Below, piece by piece: positions 8,488-18,113 of a stretch of DNA of 64,000 nt. The stretch covers positions 186,001 to 250,000 of the forward strand of contig NZ_FRBL01000008.1 of the NCBI RefSeq assembly GCF_900142605.1, in the 5' to 3' direction. Every line of letters begins with the position of its first letter. Within the stretch, counting starts at the first letter, position 1. Source of the stretch: Chitinophaga jiangningensis (GTDB taxonomy: Bacteria; Bacteroidota; Bacteroidia; Chitinophagales; Chitinophagaceae). Below the pieces are notes generated by a model that saw only the letters and a program-made list of their open reading frames with translations, did not search any database and was not told where the DNA came from. The position numbers and the translations under genes are program-made.

Positions 8488-11400
8488 TTACAAACTGATA
8501 TTTACGCCAAAAATCACCGTAGCCGTGTTCGGATAAAAGTCGGAGCTCTGTTGCCCCGTACCCTGGCCATTGTTCAGGCGGGCGTTGGTGGAAGTAATGG
8601 TAGACGGTGATGTTTCCGGGTCCCAGTTCTTCCATTTGGTGATGGTGGCCAGGTTGCGGCCACTCACATACATCATCAGGTTGGAGATTTTGTAACGCGA
8701 TAATAAATCCTTGTTGAACATATAGCTGAGCGTTACATCTTTCAAACGGATGTACGACGCATCTTCCGCATATTTATATCCTCTCGGATTGCTGTAAAAC
8801 AGGGATGGGTTGGTATTGATTTTATTGTCGGATGTCCAGTAGGGAATATCAGCCGGCAGGTTTACAATACCGCCCTGATCGCGGTTATCGAGAATGTTAT
8901 TAGGTCGGAGTGAACCATGTACATCCTGGATGAATATGTTGAGGGAAAAGTTTTTATAGGTAAAAGTGTTGGTGAGGCCTGCTATATATTTTGGCAGTTG
9001 TGTGCCGAGGTAAGAGCGGTCATTCGCATCAATTTTACCATCATTATTGATATCTGCAAATTTGATGTAACCTGGTTTGGTACCGGGGTCCACCTTGTTA
9101 TCTTCTCCTTCCTGCCAGATGCCGGTCATGGTATAATCGTATATCCCTAACAGTGGCTTCCCGATAAAGAGGTTGTTACCGATGTCGTCCTTATTATCTC
9201 CATACAAAGCCACTACTTTGTTTTTATTAAAGGAGATATTAAAGGAAGTAGACCACGTGAACCCGTCGCCCACAATGTTTTTACTGTTCAGTAAAATCTC
9301 CAGTCCCTTGTTGGCGGTTTTACCTATATTATCAAATATGGTATTATATCCGGTGAGAGATGGGATTTTCCTGCTGAGCAGCAGATCGTAAGTGTTAGTG
9401 GTATAGCCTTCAATACTACCGCTTAAGCGATTGTTCAGGATGCCGAAATCAATCCCGACGTTCAGGCCTGTGGTGGTTTCCCATTTCAGGTTGGCATTAC
9501 CCAGTTTATCCGGGATGAGGCCCATGGTGGTTACCCCATCATAGATATAGGCTTCTGTGGTAAGGCGGGTGAGCGTTTGGTAGGCACCTACTGCCTGGTT
9601 ACCTGAACGGCCATACGAAGCGCGGAGTTTCAGTTGGTTGAAGGTCGGCAGGTCTTTCATGAACTGCTCGTTCTGGATATTCCAGCCCACTGCCACAGAT
9701 GGAAACACGCCGTATTTATTAGAGGCACCGAAGCCGGAGAAGCCGTCGCGGCGGATGGTAGCCGTCACCAGGTAGCGGCTGTCATAGGTGTAGTTCGCGC
9801 GGAACATCTGCGACAGCAGCGTGCTGGAGGAATCGGCAGAATAAGTTTTCTGCACCTGTGCGGCGCCGAGGTTGTTGTAGTCCAGGTTATCGTTCACGAA
9901 AGTATTGGCCGTAAGCGTGGAGGTAAACAGCAGGTCCTGCTGGGCACTGTACAGTGCGGTGAAGTCCAGGGCATGCTTACCGAAAGTTTTCGCATAGCTC
10001 AGCACATTTTCCACGATCCACTGTTTGCTTTCTTCGTTGTATACATTGGCTGTACCGAGGTTATCGCCCATTTTGCGGCCGATGTAACTGCCTGTTCTTT
10101 TAGGGCGGTAGCCGTAAGAGGCATTCACGCGGTATTTCAGGCCTTTCACAAAATCGGGAGCTACTTCTGCATAACCGCTGGCATTGATATTTTTATTACG
10201 GTTAATGGCCGGGTTGTACAATTCGATGAGCGGGTTCTGATACAGTGTTTGCGGTGCAATCGGGTAGATTTCGTAATCACCTTTGGCGTTGTACAGCGTA
10301 CCGTACGGGCTCAGGGAGTTGGCATTGAAGAGGGACACGCGGCCACCGTCTTCATTGTTGTTGACGAAAAACATATTCACCCCTGTTTTCAGCCAGGAGG
10401 TAACGTTAGCGTCTATATTAGCGCGGATGCTGGAGCGGTTAAACTGATAGCCTTTAAGGGTACCTTCCTGTTTCAGGAATGTTCCGGACACGTAGTACTT
10501 CACATTTTCCGTACCACCGGCAATGCTCAGCTCATGGCTTTGGATGTAGCCCTGCTGGCTGATTTCCTTCTGCCAATCCACGGGGGTAACGCCATTGGCG
10601 TAGTTTTGTTGTTCGGAGAGATATGGGAGATCCGGTGCTGTAGGGCGACCTGCCTGGATATTGTACCAATGGTTCTTTTCACGGTATTGATCACCGTTCA
10701 TGTTTTTCACCACGTTGGTCTGGTATTCAGGACCACCGTAGCCGTTATAGGTAATGACCGGTTTACCGGACTTCCCTCTTTTGGTGGTGATCATGATCAC
10801 GCCGTTGGCGCCGCGGGCACCGTAGATGGCGGAGGCGGACACGTCTTTGAGCATGTCGATGGACTCGATATCGTTCGGGTTAATATCGTTGTAGGTGCCG
10901 CTGAACGGAATCCCATCGAGTACGATCAGGGGTGCGTTGCTGGCCGAAATAGATTTAAGGCCGCGGAGGTAAAAGGCAGGGCTGCTACCAGGGCGGGTGG
11001 AGTTGTTGATGATGTTAACACCGGCGGCCGCTCCCTGCACTGCCTGCAGCACGTTGGTTACCGGCAGGTTTTTGAGGCGGTCTTTCGGTACGGAAGAAAT
11101 GGAGCCTGTAACATCACTTCTCTTTTTGGTACCGTAACCTACTACCACCACTTCTGTTTGTTGTTCAATAGCGGCTTTTAAGGTGATATGGAGAGATGGG
11201 TTGCTGCTGTTAACGGTAACTTCCTGCGGGAGCATACCCATGTAGGAAAAAACCAGCACCACGTTGGCGTTCGATTGCAGATGAAGCGTATACATACCAT
11301 CGTTATCAGTGGTGGCGCCCTGCGAGGTACCTTTCACGCGCACGGATACACCGGGCAGCGGGTTACCAGCTTCGTCGGTCACTTTACCTCTGATGTCGAT

Positions 11401-11820
11401 AGCCTGCTGTGTAGCGGTGGCAGCGGGTTGCAGGGCAACAGGCTTTGGGGAGATAAAAATGGATTTCTGTTCAATGGTGTATTTTAATGGTTGATCTTTG
11501 ATTACCATATCCAGAAAATCCCTGATAGCGGTGTTTTTCACGTCAAGCGTAACGGGATGTGCGTTGCGCAGCACTTCCCTGCTGGCCACGATGGTGTAGC
11601 CCGACTGCTGACGGATAGCGGAGAATACTTTTTCTACAGGCACATTATTACCGGCCCAGGTGATGCGTTGTGCGTAGCTTTCCGCACTGGCATGGAGAAT
11701 AGCAGCCGTGAATAAAAAGAAAGTCAGTTTCATAACTAACAACATTTTGGTTGGAAACAGACGGCCCGTTGTTCGCATAGGCGCATAGGGCTGCCGGTTA
11801 CAAAGAGCATTTTTTTGCAT
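8488..11820 (-). CDS. SusC/RagA TonB-linked outer-membrane transporter with STN signalling domain
   Basis: The 1,110-residue product starts with a long N-terminal stretch typical of Chitinophaga SusC proteins and a signal peptide (about 30-51, ending ESYAQR). Then come an STN (secretin/TonB N-terminal) domain (about 55-115), a carboxypeptidase-regulatory-like domain (about 143-225), the plug with the VVVVGYGTKKRSDVTGS box, GARGANGVIMITTKRGK and a 22-strand barrel. It imports the glycan bound by the SusD partner, powered by TonB. The STN domain, with FecR and sigma factor genes upstream on the same strand, implies ligand-controlled transcription through the envelope. The 167-base gap to fecR leaves room for a separate promoter. 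Confidence 0.95.
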   Translation of the reverse strand: MQKNALCNRQPYAPMRTTGRLFPTKMLLVMKLTFFLFTAAILHASAESYAQRITWAGNNVPVEKVFSAIRQQSGYTIVASREVLRNAHPVTLDVKNTAIRDFLDMVIKDQPLKYTIEQKSIFISPKPVALQPAATATQQAIDIRGKVTDEAGNPLPGVSVRVKGTSQGATTDNDGMYTLHLQSNANVVLVFSYMGMLPQEVTVNSSNPSLHITLKAAIEQQTEVVVVGYGTKKRSDVTGSISSVPKDRLKNLPVTNVLQAVQGAAAGVNIINNSTRPGSSPAFYLRGLKSISASNAPLIVLDGIPFSGTYNDINPNDIESIDMLKDVSASAIYGARGANGVIMITTKRGKSGKPVITYNGYGGPEYQTNVVKNMNGDQYREKNHWYNIQAGRPTAPDLPYLSEQQNYANGVTPVDWQKEISQQGYIQSHELSIAGGTENVKYYVSGTFLKQEGTLKGYQFNRSSIRANIDANVTSWLKTGVNMFFVNNNEDGGRVSLFNANSLSPYGTLYNAKGDYEIYPIAPQTLYQNPLIELYNPAINRNKNINASGYAEVAPDFVKGLKYRVNASYGYRPKRTGSYIGRKMGDNLGTANVYNEESKQWIVENVLSYAKTFGKHALDFTALYSAQQDLLFTSTLTANTFVNDNLDYNNLGAAQVQKTYSADSSSTLLSQMFRANYTYDSRYLVTATIRRDGFSGFGASNKYGVFPSVAVGWNIQNEQFMKDLPTFNQLKLRASYGRSGNQAVGAYQTLTRLTTEAYIYDGVTTMGLIPDKLGNANLKWETTTGLNVGIDFGILNNRLSGSIEGYTTNTYDLLLSRKIPSLTGYNTIFDNIGKTANKGLEILLNSKNIVGDGFTWSTSFNISFNKNKVVALYGDNKDDIGNNLFIGKPLLGIYDYTMTGIWQEGEDNKVDPGTKPGYIKFADINNDGKIDANDRSYLGTQLPKYIAGLTNTFTYKNFSLNIFIQDVHGSLRPNNILDNRDQGGIVNLPADIPYWTSDNKINTNPSLFYSNPRGYKYAEDASYIRLKDVTLSYMFNKDLLSRYKISNLMMYVSGRNLATITKWKNWDPETSPSTITSTNARLNNGQGTGQQSSDFYPNTATVIFGVNISL

Positions 11821-11987
11821 AGCTTTGTACTGGTTTGGCTTGATAAAAAATAAACAGTTGTTCTACATTCAATTGTATGTTTAGCCGTAACCGTAGTGGG
11901 CGGAGGTGGTTCCAAGCACCTTCGCTTTTTAATTACAGGTAAACTTATTTCCGGGAATTATTTTTCCATGTTCCTGTTGGTTGCCCC

Positions 11988-13151
11988 TTACTTTGTGTTT
12001 GTTTTTGGTCCTACTATCAGTTTGTTATTTTCCATACTAAATGTTATACCTGACTCCTGCAAGAAGTTTAAAACGCTGGCTAGGTTTACATCGCAGCCGA
12101 TTTCACCGTAAAAGGTAACATCGGGTGGAGTGCCCTGGTATACCACTTCTATATCGTACCATCGTTCCAGCAGTCGCATAACGGCTGTCAGTTTTTTATC
12201 CTGAAAATTGAGTATACCGTTTTTCCAGGCCATCACGGCGGCTGTATCTGCATTGTTCACGATGGTAAAGCTGTTGTGCTGATCCAGTTGCAGTTGCTGT
12301 CCTGGTTTCAGCAGTTGCACCCTGCCTTTACGTTCAATTTTTACTGCCCCCTGTAATAAGGTGGTGCTCATGTTATTTTCATCCGTGTAAGCGTTCACAT
12401 TAAAGCTGGTGCCCAGCACCTGTATATAAGTTTCTGCTGCGAGCCGGATTCGGAAAGGTTTGTTTGGTTGTTGTGCTACTTCAAAGTAGGCTTCCCCGCT
12501 GAGCTCCACGGTTCTGTCGCTGCCGGTGAAGGCGGTGGGAAATCGCAGCGAGGAGGCGGCGTTCATCCACACCAGCGTGCCATCAGGCAGTTGCAGTCTG
12601 AATTTGCGGCCTTTAGGGGTGGACATGGTATTAAAGCTGCTGCCGTTTCCGCTGCCCTGGTAGGCCAGCTGACCATTCTGCAATACTACGCTGGCGCCGT
12701 GCTGGTTGGTGACTACCCCGTTTTGGAGACTGTCCAGCACTACCTGTGAGCCATCGTCGAGGGTGAGTACAGCACCTTCCTTGCCTGGTTTCACATCGAA
12801 GGATTGGGCCATTGTGGCGGCAGGCTTGCTATCAGAACGGTGGCGGATATACCATGCACTGGTGCCCAGTAGCAGCAGCACGGCCGCTGCCGCGGCGAGG
12901 CGGGGCCAGAGCCGGCGCACCGGTGTTTGCTTACCTGCATCGAGGATAGACTGTATGGCCGGTTCATAGCTGGCCGGATCATAGGCCGGGTCAGGTGTTT
13001 CGGCGGCGTACATTTCCTGGATGAGTAGTTGCCACTGTTCATCATCCGCATGTTTACGCAGCTCCGCCATCAGCTCTTCGGTTTCTGCCGGTGTGGCGGT
13101 ACCGTTATAGTAGCGGGTAATTAAATATTTATAATAGGCGGTTGACTCCAC
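11988..13151 (-). CDS. FecR-family anti-sigma factor
   Basis: The 387-residue product has a cytoplasmic N-terminal part with YYKYLITRYYNGTATPAETEEL, one membrane segment (about 86-102, AAAAAVLLLLGTSAWYI) and a periplasmic FecR domain containing STPKGRKFRLQLPDG, VWMNAASSLRFPTAF and LSGEAYFEVAQQPNKPF. A C-terminal DUF4974-like domain (VMRLLERWYDIEVVYQG) ends the chain. It should bind the SusC STN domain in the periplasm and hold the upstream sigma factor inactive until substrate arrives. It lies 65 bases after the sigma gene. Confidence 0.94.
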   Translation of the reverse strand: MESTAYYKYLITRYYNGTATPAETEELMAELRKHADDEQWQLLIQEMYAAETPDPAYDPASYEPAIQSILDAGKQTPVRRLWPRLAAAAAVLLLLGTSAWYIRHRSDSKPAATMAQSFDVKPGKEGAVLTLDDGSQVVLDSLQNGVVTNQHGASVVLQNGQLAYQGSGNGSSFNTMSTPKGRKFRLQLPDGTLVWMNAASSLRFPTAFTGSDRTVELSGEAYFEVAQQPNKPFRIRLAAETYIQVLGTSFNVNAYTDENNMSTTLLQGAVKIERKGRVQLLKPGQQLQLDQHNSFTIVNNADTAAVMAWKNGILNFQDKKLTAVMRLLERWYDIEVVYQGTPPDVTFYGEIGCDVNLASVLNFLQESGITFSMENNKLIVGPKTNTK

Positions 13152-13216
13152 TGCGTAATACTTTTACCGGCTAGACGCAAAAATGGGATTGTCGTACTAT
13201 CCGATTTGAAAAAAAA

Positions 13217-13810
13217 TTAAAAAATTTTCAGCAGTAGGGCTATAAGTAGTAACGGAAGCGGGTTTCCGGTTTTTTGTTCGAGGTATTCCCGGACAAATCG
13301 CCTGGCGGAGAGCAACTGATTTTTAACGGTGTTCTCTGAGATGTCGAGGGCATCGGCAATTTCACGGCGCGATTTACCGTCCTGCATGCTCATCATGAAA
13401 ACTTGTCGCCGTGATACAGGCAGTGCGGCGATGGCATCGCGAAGGATGCTTTGCAATTCTTTGGCGTAAAATTTTTCGGACAGGTCGAGGTTGTCCTGGA
13501 TATCGTCGGCGGGAAGGTCCTCCGTGCGGACTTTTTCGCGGGCCTGTAGCCGCAGCTGGCTGAGGGAGAAATTAGCGGCCAGGGTGTAGAGCCATCCGCC
13601 GGGATTTTCGATGTTTACCAGGGTATCGCGTTGCAGCCATACTTTCAGAAATACTTCCTGCAATACTTCTGCGGCGGCGGTGTCGGAACGGAGCATTTTC
13701 TTCACGCCCTTTGCCAGCACTGCGTTGTAGCGGTGGTATAGCAAACGGAATGCATACTCGTCCCCACTGGCAATCCGTGAAAAAAGTTCCCTATCCTCAG
13801 TTATGTTCAT
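13217..13810 (-). CDS. ECF-type RNA polymerase sigma-70 factor
   Basis: The 197-residue product has sigma region 2 (about 8-80: FRLLYHRYNAVL, AAAEVLQEVFLKVWLQRD, GWLYTLAANFSLSQLR) and region 4 (about 125-180: ALPVSRRQVFMMSMQDGKS, REIADALDISENTVKNQL). It belongs to the large Bacteroidota group of sigma factors encoded next to FecR and SusC genes. It probably drives the susC-susD-GH2-GH29 genes below it. It starts the locus; the gap upstream separates it from a divergent lipoprotein gene. Confidence 0.94.
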   Translation of the reverse strand: MNITEDRELFSRIASGDEYAFRLLYHRYNAVLAKGVKKMLRSDTAAAEVLQEVFLKVWLQRDTLVNIENPGGWLYTLAANFSLSQLRLQAREKVRTEDLPADDIQDNLDLSEKFYAKELQSILRDAIAALPVSRRQVFMMSMQDGKSRREIADALDISENTVKNQLLSARRFVREYLEQKTGNPLPLLLIALLLKIF

Positions 13811-14122
13811 TCAATGACCCGTGTAATGTGTGACCCCGGAGGTCTAAAATAGCAACAAATATCGGCATATTATCTAGTGGGGTGAATAAAGCATTATCTT
13901 TTAAGAAGATGGTATTAAAAACATTTAAGGTGTCAAAAACACGCTTTTGCTTTACTGCAGGCAGTCTGCAGTTTGACGATTCCCTGATGAATCCATTAAA
14001 AAATCGATTTAGCAATCTCCTAAATTTGTCATGATAATTTTCTGCTATAGGATTTATCTGTGGTTATTGATAATTTACTGTTGATCGACCGTTTATCTGC
14101 CCCTAAGCAACCCAAGGATCTC
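13811..14122. other. divergent intergenic region
   Basis: This stretch separates the minus-strand sigma factor from the plus-strand metallopeptidase lipoprotein and must hold both promoters. I see AT-rich runs but no clean TAnnTTTG box. A 72-codon open frame across it on the minus strand overlaps the sigma start and has no coding features. Confidence 0.4.
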
Positions 14123-14866
14123 ATGAGATATCCGAATCTGTTATGTATTGCACTTTGTGCGACTTCCATGTTGGCTTTTATTGCCTGTAGCAAATCATCA
14201 CTTCCGGAGCCGGCTACCACTCCCACTCCAGCTGAAGCTGTAACCGAAGCAACTACCCCTGTAGGTACTGTTATTTATACCAGTAACGGGTATAAGCTCA
14301 CCTTTACTAATAATGCCAGCGGATTTGACGATGCCACCCGTCAAAAATTCGTGAACATGTATTTCAGTATTTATCCGCAATTGCTAAATCGATTTTATAC
14401 AGGCGCTACCAAACAGGTAACCTTCGTAATCGACCCTAATTATACCGGTGTCGCCTATACGTCAGGAACTACGGTCACCTATAGCGCGGCGTGGCTGAGC
14501 AGCCACCCGCAGGATGTGGATGTATTAACCCATGAAGTAATGCATGTGGTACAGGCCTATACCGGTGGTACTCCCGGCTGGCTTACAGAAGGGATAGCAG
14601 ATTATGTCCGTTATAAATATGGCGTCAACAACGGCCCCGCAGGCTGGTCGCTCCCGGCCTGGAGTTCCACCCAATCCTATACCAACTCCTACCGGGTAAC
14701 GGCACGTTTCCTCGCCTGGCTGGAATTACATGTTAGCAGTACCATTATTACAAGTCTGAATACGGCTTTGCGTAATCAAACATATACCAGTAACACCTGG
14801 AATCAACTTACCGGCAAATCTGTGGATCAGTTATGGACCGACTACTCCAATAGTCCTGCCCTGTAG
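14123..14866 (+). CDS. basic secretory protein (BSP) family metallopeptidase lipoprotein
   Basis: I place the start at 14123, 21 codons inside the longest frame, because an AGGA-type ribosome site sits just before it and a lipoprotein signal begins there (MRYPNLLCIALCATSMLAFIACSKS). The 247-residue product then has a Ser/Pro/Thr linker and a domain resembling plant and bacterial basic secretory proteins: VTFVIDPNYTGVAY, VDVLTHEVMHVVQAY, TPGWLTEGIADYVRYKYG and SYRVTARFLAWLE. HEVMH is a zinc HExxH site and the downstream WLTEGIADY supplies further conserved residues. It is probably a cell-surface protease; its substrate is unknown. It stands alone. Confidence 0.85.
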   Translation: MRYPNLLCIALCATSMLAFIACSKSSLPEPATTPTPAEAVTEATTPVGTVIYTSNGYKLTFTNNASGFDDATRQKFVNMYFSIYPQLLNRFYTGATKQVTFVIDPNYTGVAYTSGTTVTYSAAWLSSHPQDVDVLTHEVMHVVQAYTGGTPGWLTEGIADYVRYKYGVNNGPAGWSLPAWSSTQSYTNSYRVTARFLAWLELHVSSTIITSLNTALRNQTYTSNTWNQLTGKSVDQLWTDYSNSPAL

Positions 14867-15296
14867 CACCGCCGAAAAATCATCATAGCATTGTTGTAAT
14901 TATTCTCTAACCAGGGAATGATGAAGGGTCGATCAACTTTTCAGGCAATGCTATGTACTATCGGTTACCGGCAGCCTGAAAAGGTTAGCCGGTAACTCTC
15001 GTTTATATGGATGCACTGGGGAGACCTCCGTTGACAGCACAACAATGGCACAGCAGGTTTAAATCAATATTACAATAGGAATGGTCCGGCACTAACGCCT
15101 ATGCACCTGCTGCCAGGATCCTGAGCTGGCCTGGTCAATAAACAGGTGATTATGGCAGTGAATTTTCAATACCCGGGTCACTGGGCATCAATAACAGTAA
15201 CCGTCCTCGTTAATAAATGGCAGTGTATTTTCAATCCTTGGGTCACTGGGCACCAATGTCATAATCCTGTGATTAAATGGCAGTGCAAAAAGTAAT
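14867..15296. repeat. intergenic region with an inverted repeat, a hairpin and imperfect direct repeats
   Basis: Ten-base arms CATAGCATTG (14883-14892) and CAATGCTATG (14946-14955) form an inverted repeat, and a nine-base-arm hairpin lies at 14964-14996; either may end transcription of the metallopeptidase gene. From 15152 to about 15285 a unit beginning ATGGCAGTG recurs at 15152, 15217 and 15277 (spacings 65 and 60), the first two copies continuing with a shared TTTTCAAT and GGGTCACTGGGCA. The third is cut short after about ten bases, near the stop of the next gene. No gene is visible. Confidence 0.6.
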
Positions 15297-15740
15297 CTAT
15301 TTCAACCCTCCTGGTGCCTTGGCCACCTGAAACGCCTGCACCAGCGCCTCATGCATTTTCCCTACCTGGTCGTTCGGGACTTCATAAAATCGTTTGGTAT
15401 CTGGTTCGTACAGCATTTCTCCCTGGGTGCTGATGAGCAGCAACCGCTGCTCGCCAGAGCGCAGCATCACATTGCAGAGGTGATAGCCTTTCCAGAGGTA
15501 GCCGGTGGTCTTTTTTTCGCAGGAAGTGCCCGGTAATACTTCTTTTACCATTTCTACCGACAGTGGGTAGCCGGTTAAACTATCCAGTTTCGTTCGTAAG
15601 TTGCTGAAGCTCCCCCCAACAGGCCAGTTGTATATAATGAAAGAGTCAACCTGATCCCAGCGAATACAATCGCTTTTGGTTTGGGCGAAACCAGTGAGCA
15701 TGTAAGCACATGCTAGCAGCATTACGGCTATAATCTTCAT
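15297..15740 (-). CDS. small exported hypothetical protein
   Basis: The 147-residue product has a signal peptide (MKIIAVMLLACAYMLTGFAQ) and a mature part with two cysteines (about 25 and 74) that could form a disulfide. I recognise no family. The mature sequence has a strand-rich middle (YLWKGYHLCNVMLRSGEQRLLLISTQGEML) like a small cystatin- or lipocalin-type fold, but that is a guess. It is a single gene that ends against a set of direct repeats; upstream is a divergent region with a large paired palindrome. Confidence 0.7.
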   Translation of the reverse strand: MKIIAVMLLACAYMLTGFAQTKSDCIRWDQVDSFIIYNWPVGGSFSNLRTKLDSLTGYPLSVEMVKEVLPGTSCEKKTTGYLWKGYHLCNVMLRSGEQRLLLISTQGEMLYEPDTKRFYEVPNDQVGKMHEALVQAFQVAKAPGGLK

Positions 15741-15848
15741 ACTGGCTACTTTTGTGTATAAAAAACCGTTATTACCTTGGGGATTAACCGAGTGGGTCTA
15801 TCTATACTAAATGTAACAAATACACGCCATTTTAACAAAACCATTTTC

Positions 15849-15923
15849 ATTCCGGCATCCACCGATGCCTTCGGCATCGGTGGATGCCGGAATTGGTTTA
15901 GGGCCGAAGGCCCTAAACCAATT
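15849..15923. repeat. paired triloop palindromes, copy 1
   Basis: Two long perfect inverted repeats overlap by three bases. The first has 21-bp arms (15849-15869 and 15873-15893) around a TTC triloop, the second has 15-bp arms (15891-15905 and 15909-15923) around a GAA triloop. The centres read GCC-TTC-GGC and GCC-GAA-GGC, which are reverse complements of each other. The element lies between divergent genes, so it is not simply a terminator. Confidence 0.85.
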
Positions 15924-16094
15924 CCGGCAACTAAACGGGGAATGCAACCAGATCGCAGGACGTATAACATACCACTATTAATCAGGCTTCCTAACTATAA
16001 TGACACGTAGCAGCGCTGCCAGAATTCACTACCTATCTCTCCAAAAGTTTTATACCTTTAAAACCACTTATTACTATTTAATTTCCACGTAAGC

Positions 16095-17978
16095 ATGCAT
16101 ACTTCCAGAAGAGATTTCCTGAGAATGGGCACGCTGGGGGCAACCGGCCTGTTATTGCCGGCGATTAACGGCAACGCCTATCCGCAGCCACCAGTAAAAG
16201 ACGAACTAGCCAGTTTAAGTACCAAATTATTGTTCGAATGGGGCGAAACCCTGTTATCCCTCCAGGTAAACCAGCCGGCAGCCAAAGGGGTGCACGGTGG
16301 TATCCTCTGCCCTGCCTGCGCCACCATCCACGGGCGTTGCAGCGATATGATCTATCCCTTCCTGTACCTGGCACAGCAAACCAAACAACAGCGATATATG
16401 GATGCGGCACTGCGACTGTACGACTGGGCAGAAGAAATGGTGAGCACGGAAGATGGCGCGTGGCTAAACGAAGTGAGTACGAGCGACTGGAAAGGCATCA
16501 CCGTTTTTGGCGCCACCGCACTGGCAGAGAGCCTAATCCACTTTGGCCACCTGCTCCCCAAGGCCACCCGGGAAAAATGGAAAATACGCCTGCAGCGCGC
16601 CACCGAATATGTATACCAAAACTTCACCATCACCTACGGCAATATCAACTACCCCGTTGCCGGCAGCTACCTGCTGGCCTTAACAGGGCAATACCTGCAG
16701 GAACCCCGCTACGCGAAGCGCGGCAAAGAACTGGCCCACGAAAGCCTGGCCTATATTACTACCAGCAACCTACTTTACGGAGAAGGCAGACCCAAACCCG
16801 ATAAAAGCCCCAAAGGCTGCTATGCCGTGGACCTGGGCTATAATGTGGAAGAATCACTCCCCTCCCTGGTACAATATGCCCTGCTCACCAATGATACTGA
16901 AATCACGGTAGCCGTAATGCGCTCCATGAAAGCCCACCTGGAATTCATGTTGCCGGATGGCACCTGGGATAACAGCTGGGGTACCCGCAATTATAAGTGG
17001 ACCTGGTGGGGAAGCCGCACCAGCGATGGATGCCTCCCTGCATACGGACTACTAACAGATAAGGACCCCGTGTTTTATACCGCGGCCCTGCAAAACACCA
17101 GATTGCTGGCGGCATGTACGCACAACAAGCTGCTACACGGCGGCCCGCACTATGTATCCCACGGCATCAAACCCTGCGTGGCACACGCCATGGCACACAG
17201 CAAGGCAATGGTCACCTACCTGCTGCATGCGAAACCTGCGCCGTCCATACCCGCCACCCTACCCCGCACCGCGGAATACGGCCTAAAAGCCTTCCCGGAA
17301 ATATATACCTGGCTGATCAGCAAAAACAAATGGAGAGGAACGGTAACTGCCTACGACCAGGAATACACGATGAAAGGCGGCCATGCCACCGGCGGCGCAC
17401 TGTCCCTCCTCTGGCATAACGATGCCGGCCCCCTGCTCAGTGCCTCCATGAACCAGTACCAAATGGTGGAAAGCTTTAACATGCAGAAAGACCGGGATCC
17501 CCACAGCATCCCGCTCACAGCGGGTTTTCGGCTACAAACGGCAGAAAAGCTATTCCTCAGTACGCAGGACCTGAAAGCGACCATCCAGACGGATACCACC
17601 CCATCGGCTATACGAATAAGCACGCAGACATCCCTGGTGGACGCCGCCCAAACCGCCGCACCGGATGCCGCCTGCCAGATCACCTATACCTTTGCTGCGG
17701 ATAGCGTAACCATAAAAGCTGTTAGTAGCAACCCTGCCGCGGTATTCAGTCTGCCCGTGATCAGTGCCCGTAATGAAACCGTTTCCCAACCCTCCCCAAC
17801 GCAAATCATTATACGAAAACCGGGCGCGCTGGTGGAAATTGAATCCAGTGTAGCCGTAAAGGTGAGCGTCCCCCTGAACGAAAGGATTTTCAACTTTGTG
17901 CCTGGCATGGAAGCCGTGCCGATCATACTGGAAAGTAATCAGGTGGAAATCAGCATCTCTGTAAAAAAATTGAGCTAA
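16095..17978 (+). CDS. Tat-exported protein, probable alpha/alpha-toroid fold
   Basis: The 627-residue product begins with a twin-arginine signal (SRRDFLRMGTLGATGLLLP), so it is folded before export. Residues ~40-400 are helical with repeated aromatic and Gly-rich turns (DGAWLNEVSTSDWKGITVFG, GNINYPVAGSYLLALTG, GTWDNSWGTRNYKWTWWG), the style of (alpha/alpha) toroid enzymes such as polysaccharide lyases and unsaturated glucuronidases. Residues ~430-627 are strand-rich, as in the C-terminal sheet domain of such enzymes. I cannot assign a family or catalytic residues. The gene stands alone, with the paired palindrome in the divergent gap before it. Confidence 0.75.
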   Translation: MHTSRRDFLRMGTLGATGLLLPAINGNAYPQPPVKDELASLSTKLLFEWGETLLSLQVNQPAAKGVHGGILCPACATIHGRCSDMIYPFLYLAQQTKQQRYMDAALRLYDWAEEMVSTEDGAWLNEVSTSDWKGITVFGATALAESLIHFGHLLPKATREKWKIRLQRATEYVYQNFTITYGNINYPVAGSYLLALTGQYLQEPRYAKRGKELAHESLAYITTSNLLYGEGRPKPDKSPKGCYAVDLGYNVEESLPSLVQYALLTNDTEITVAVMRSMKAHLEFMLPDGTWDNSWGTRNYKWTWWGSRTSDGCLPAYGLLTDKDPVFYTAALQNTRLLAACTHNKLLHGGPHYVSHGIKPCVAHAMAHSKAMVTYLLHAKPAPSIPATLPRTAEYGLKAFPEIYTWLISKNKWRGTVTAYDQEYTMKGGHATGGALSLLWHNDAGPLLSASMNQYQMVESFNMQKDRDPHSIPLTAGFRLQTAEKLFLSTQDLKATIQTDTTPSAIRISTQTSLVDAAQTAAPDAACQITYTFAADSVTIKAVSSNPAAVFSLPVISARNETVSQPSPTQIIIRKPGALVEIESSVAVKVSVPLNERIFNFVPGMEAVPIILESNQVEISISVKKLS

Positions 17979-18113
17979 AGCCTTCTTCACACATGGGCTG
18001 TGCCGGGACAGCCGTCCCGACTAGTATCAAAACATAATAAATTCCCTTATTTTAGCGGTTTGGCGGTTGCACCGCTGTAGCATAACCTGAGGCCAAAACA
18101 TCATTTAACCTGT

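Noticed and set aside
9634..11181. Long open frame (515 codons) antisense to the susC gene at 8488-11820
   Set aside because: It is a by-product of codon use in a strong susC gene: the sense strand has an unmistakable STN-plug-barrel order, and the antisense product has no domain or plausible start context.
13797..14015. 72-codon minus-strand frame upstream of the sigma factor
   Set aside because: It overlaps the sigma factor start, has no recognisable features and fills a promoter region.
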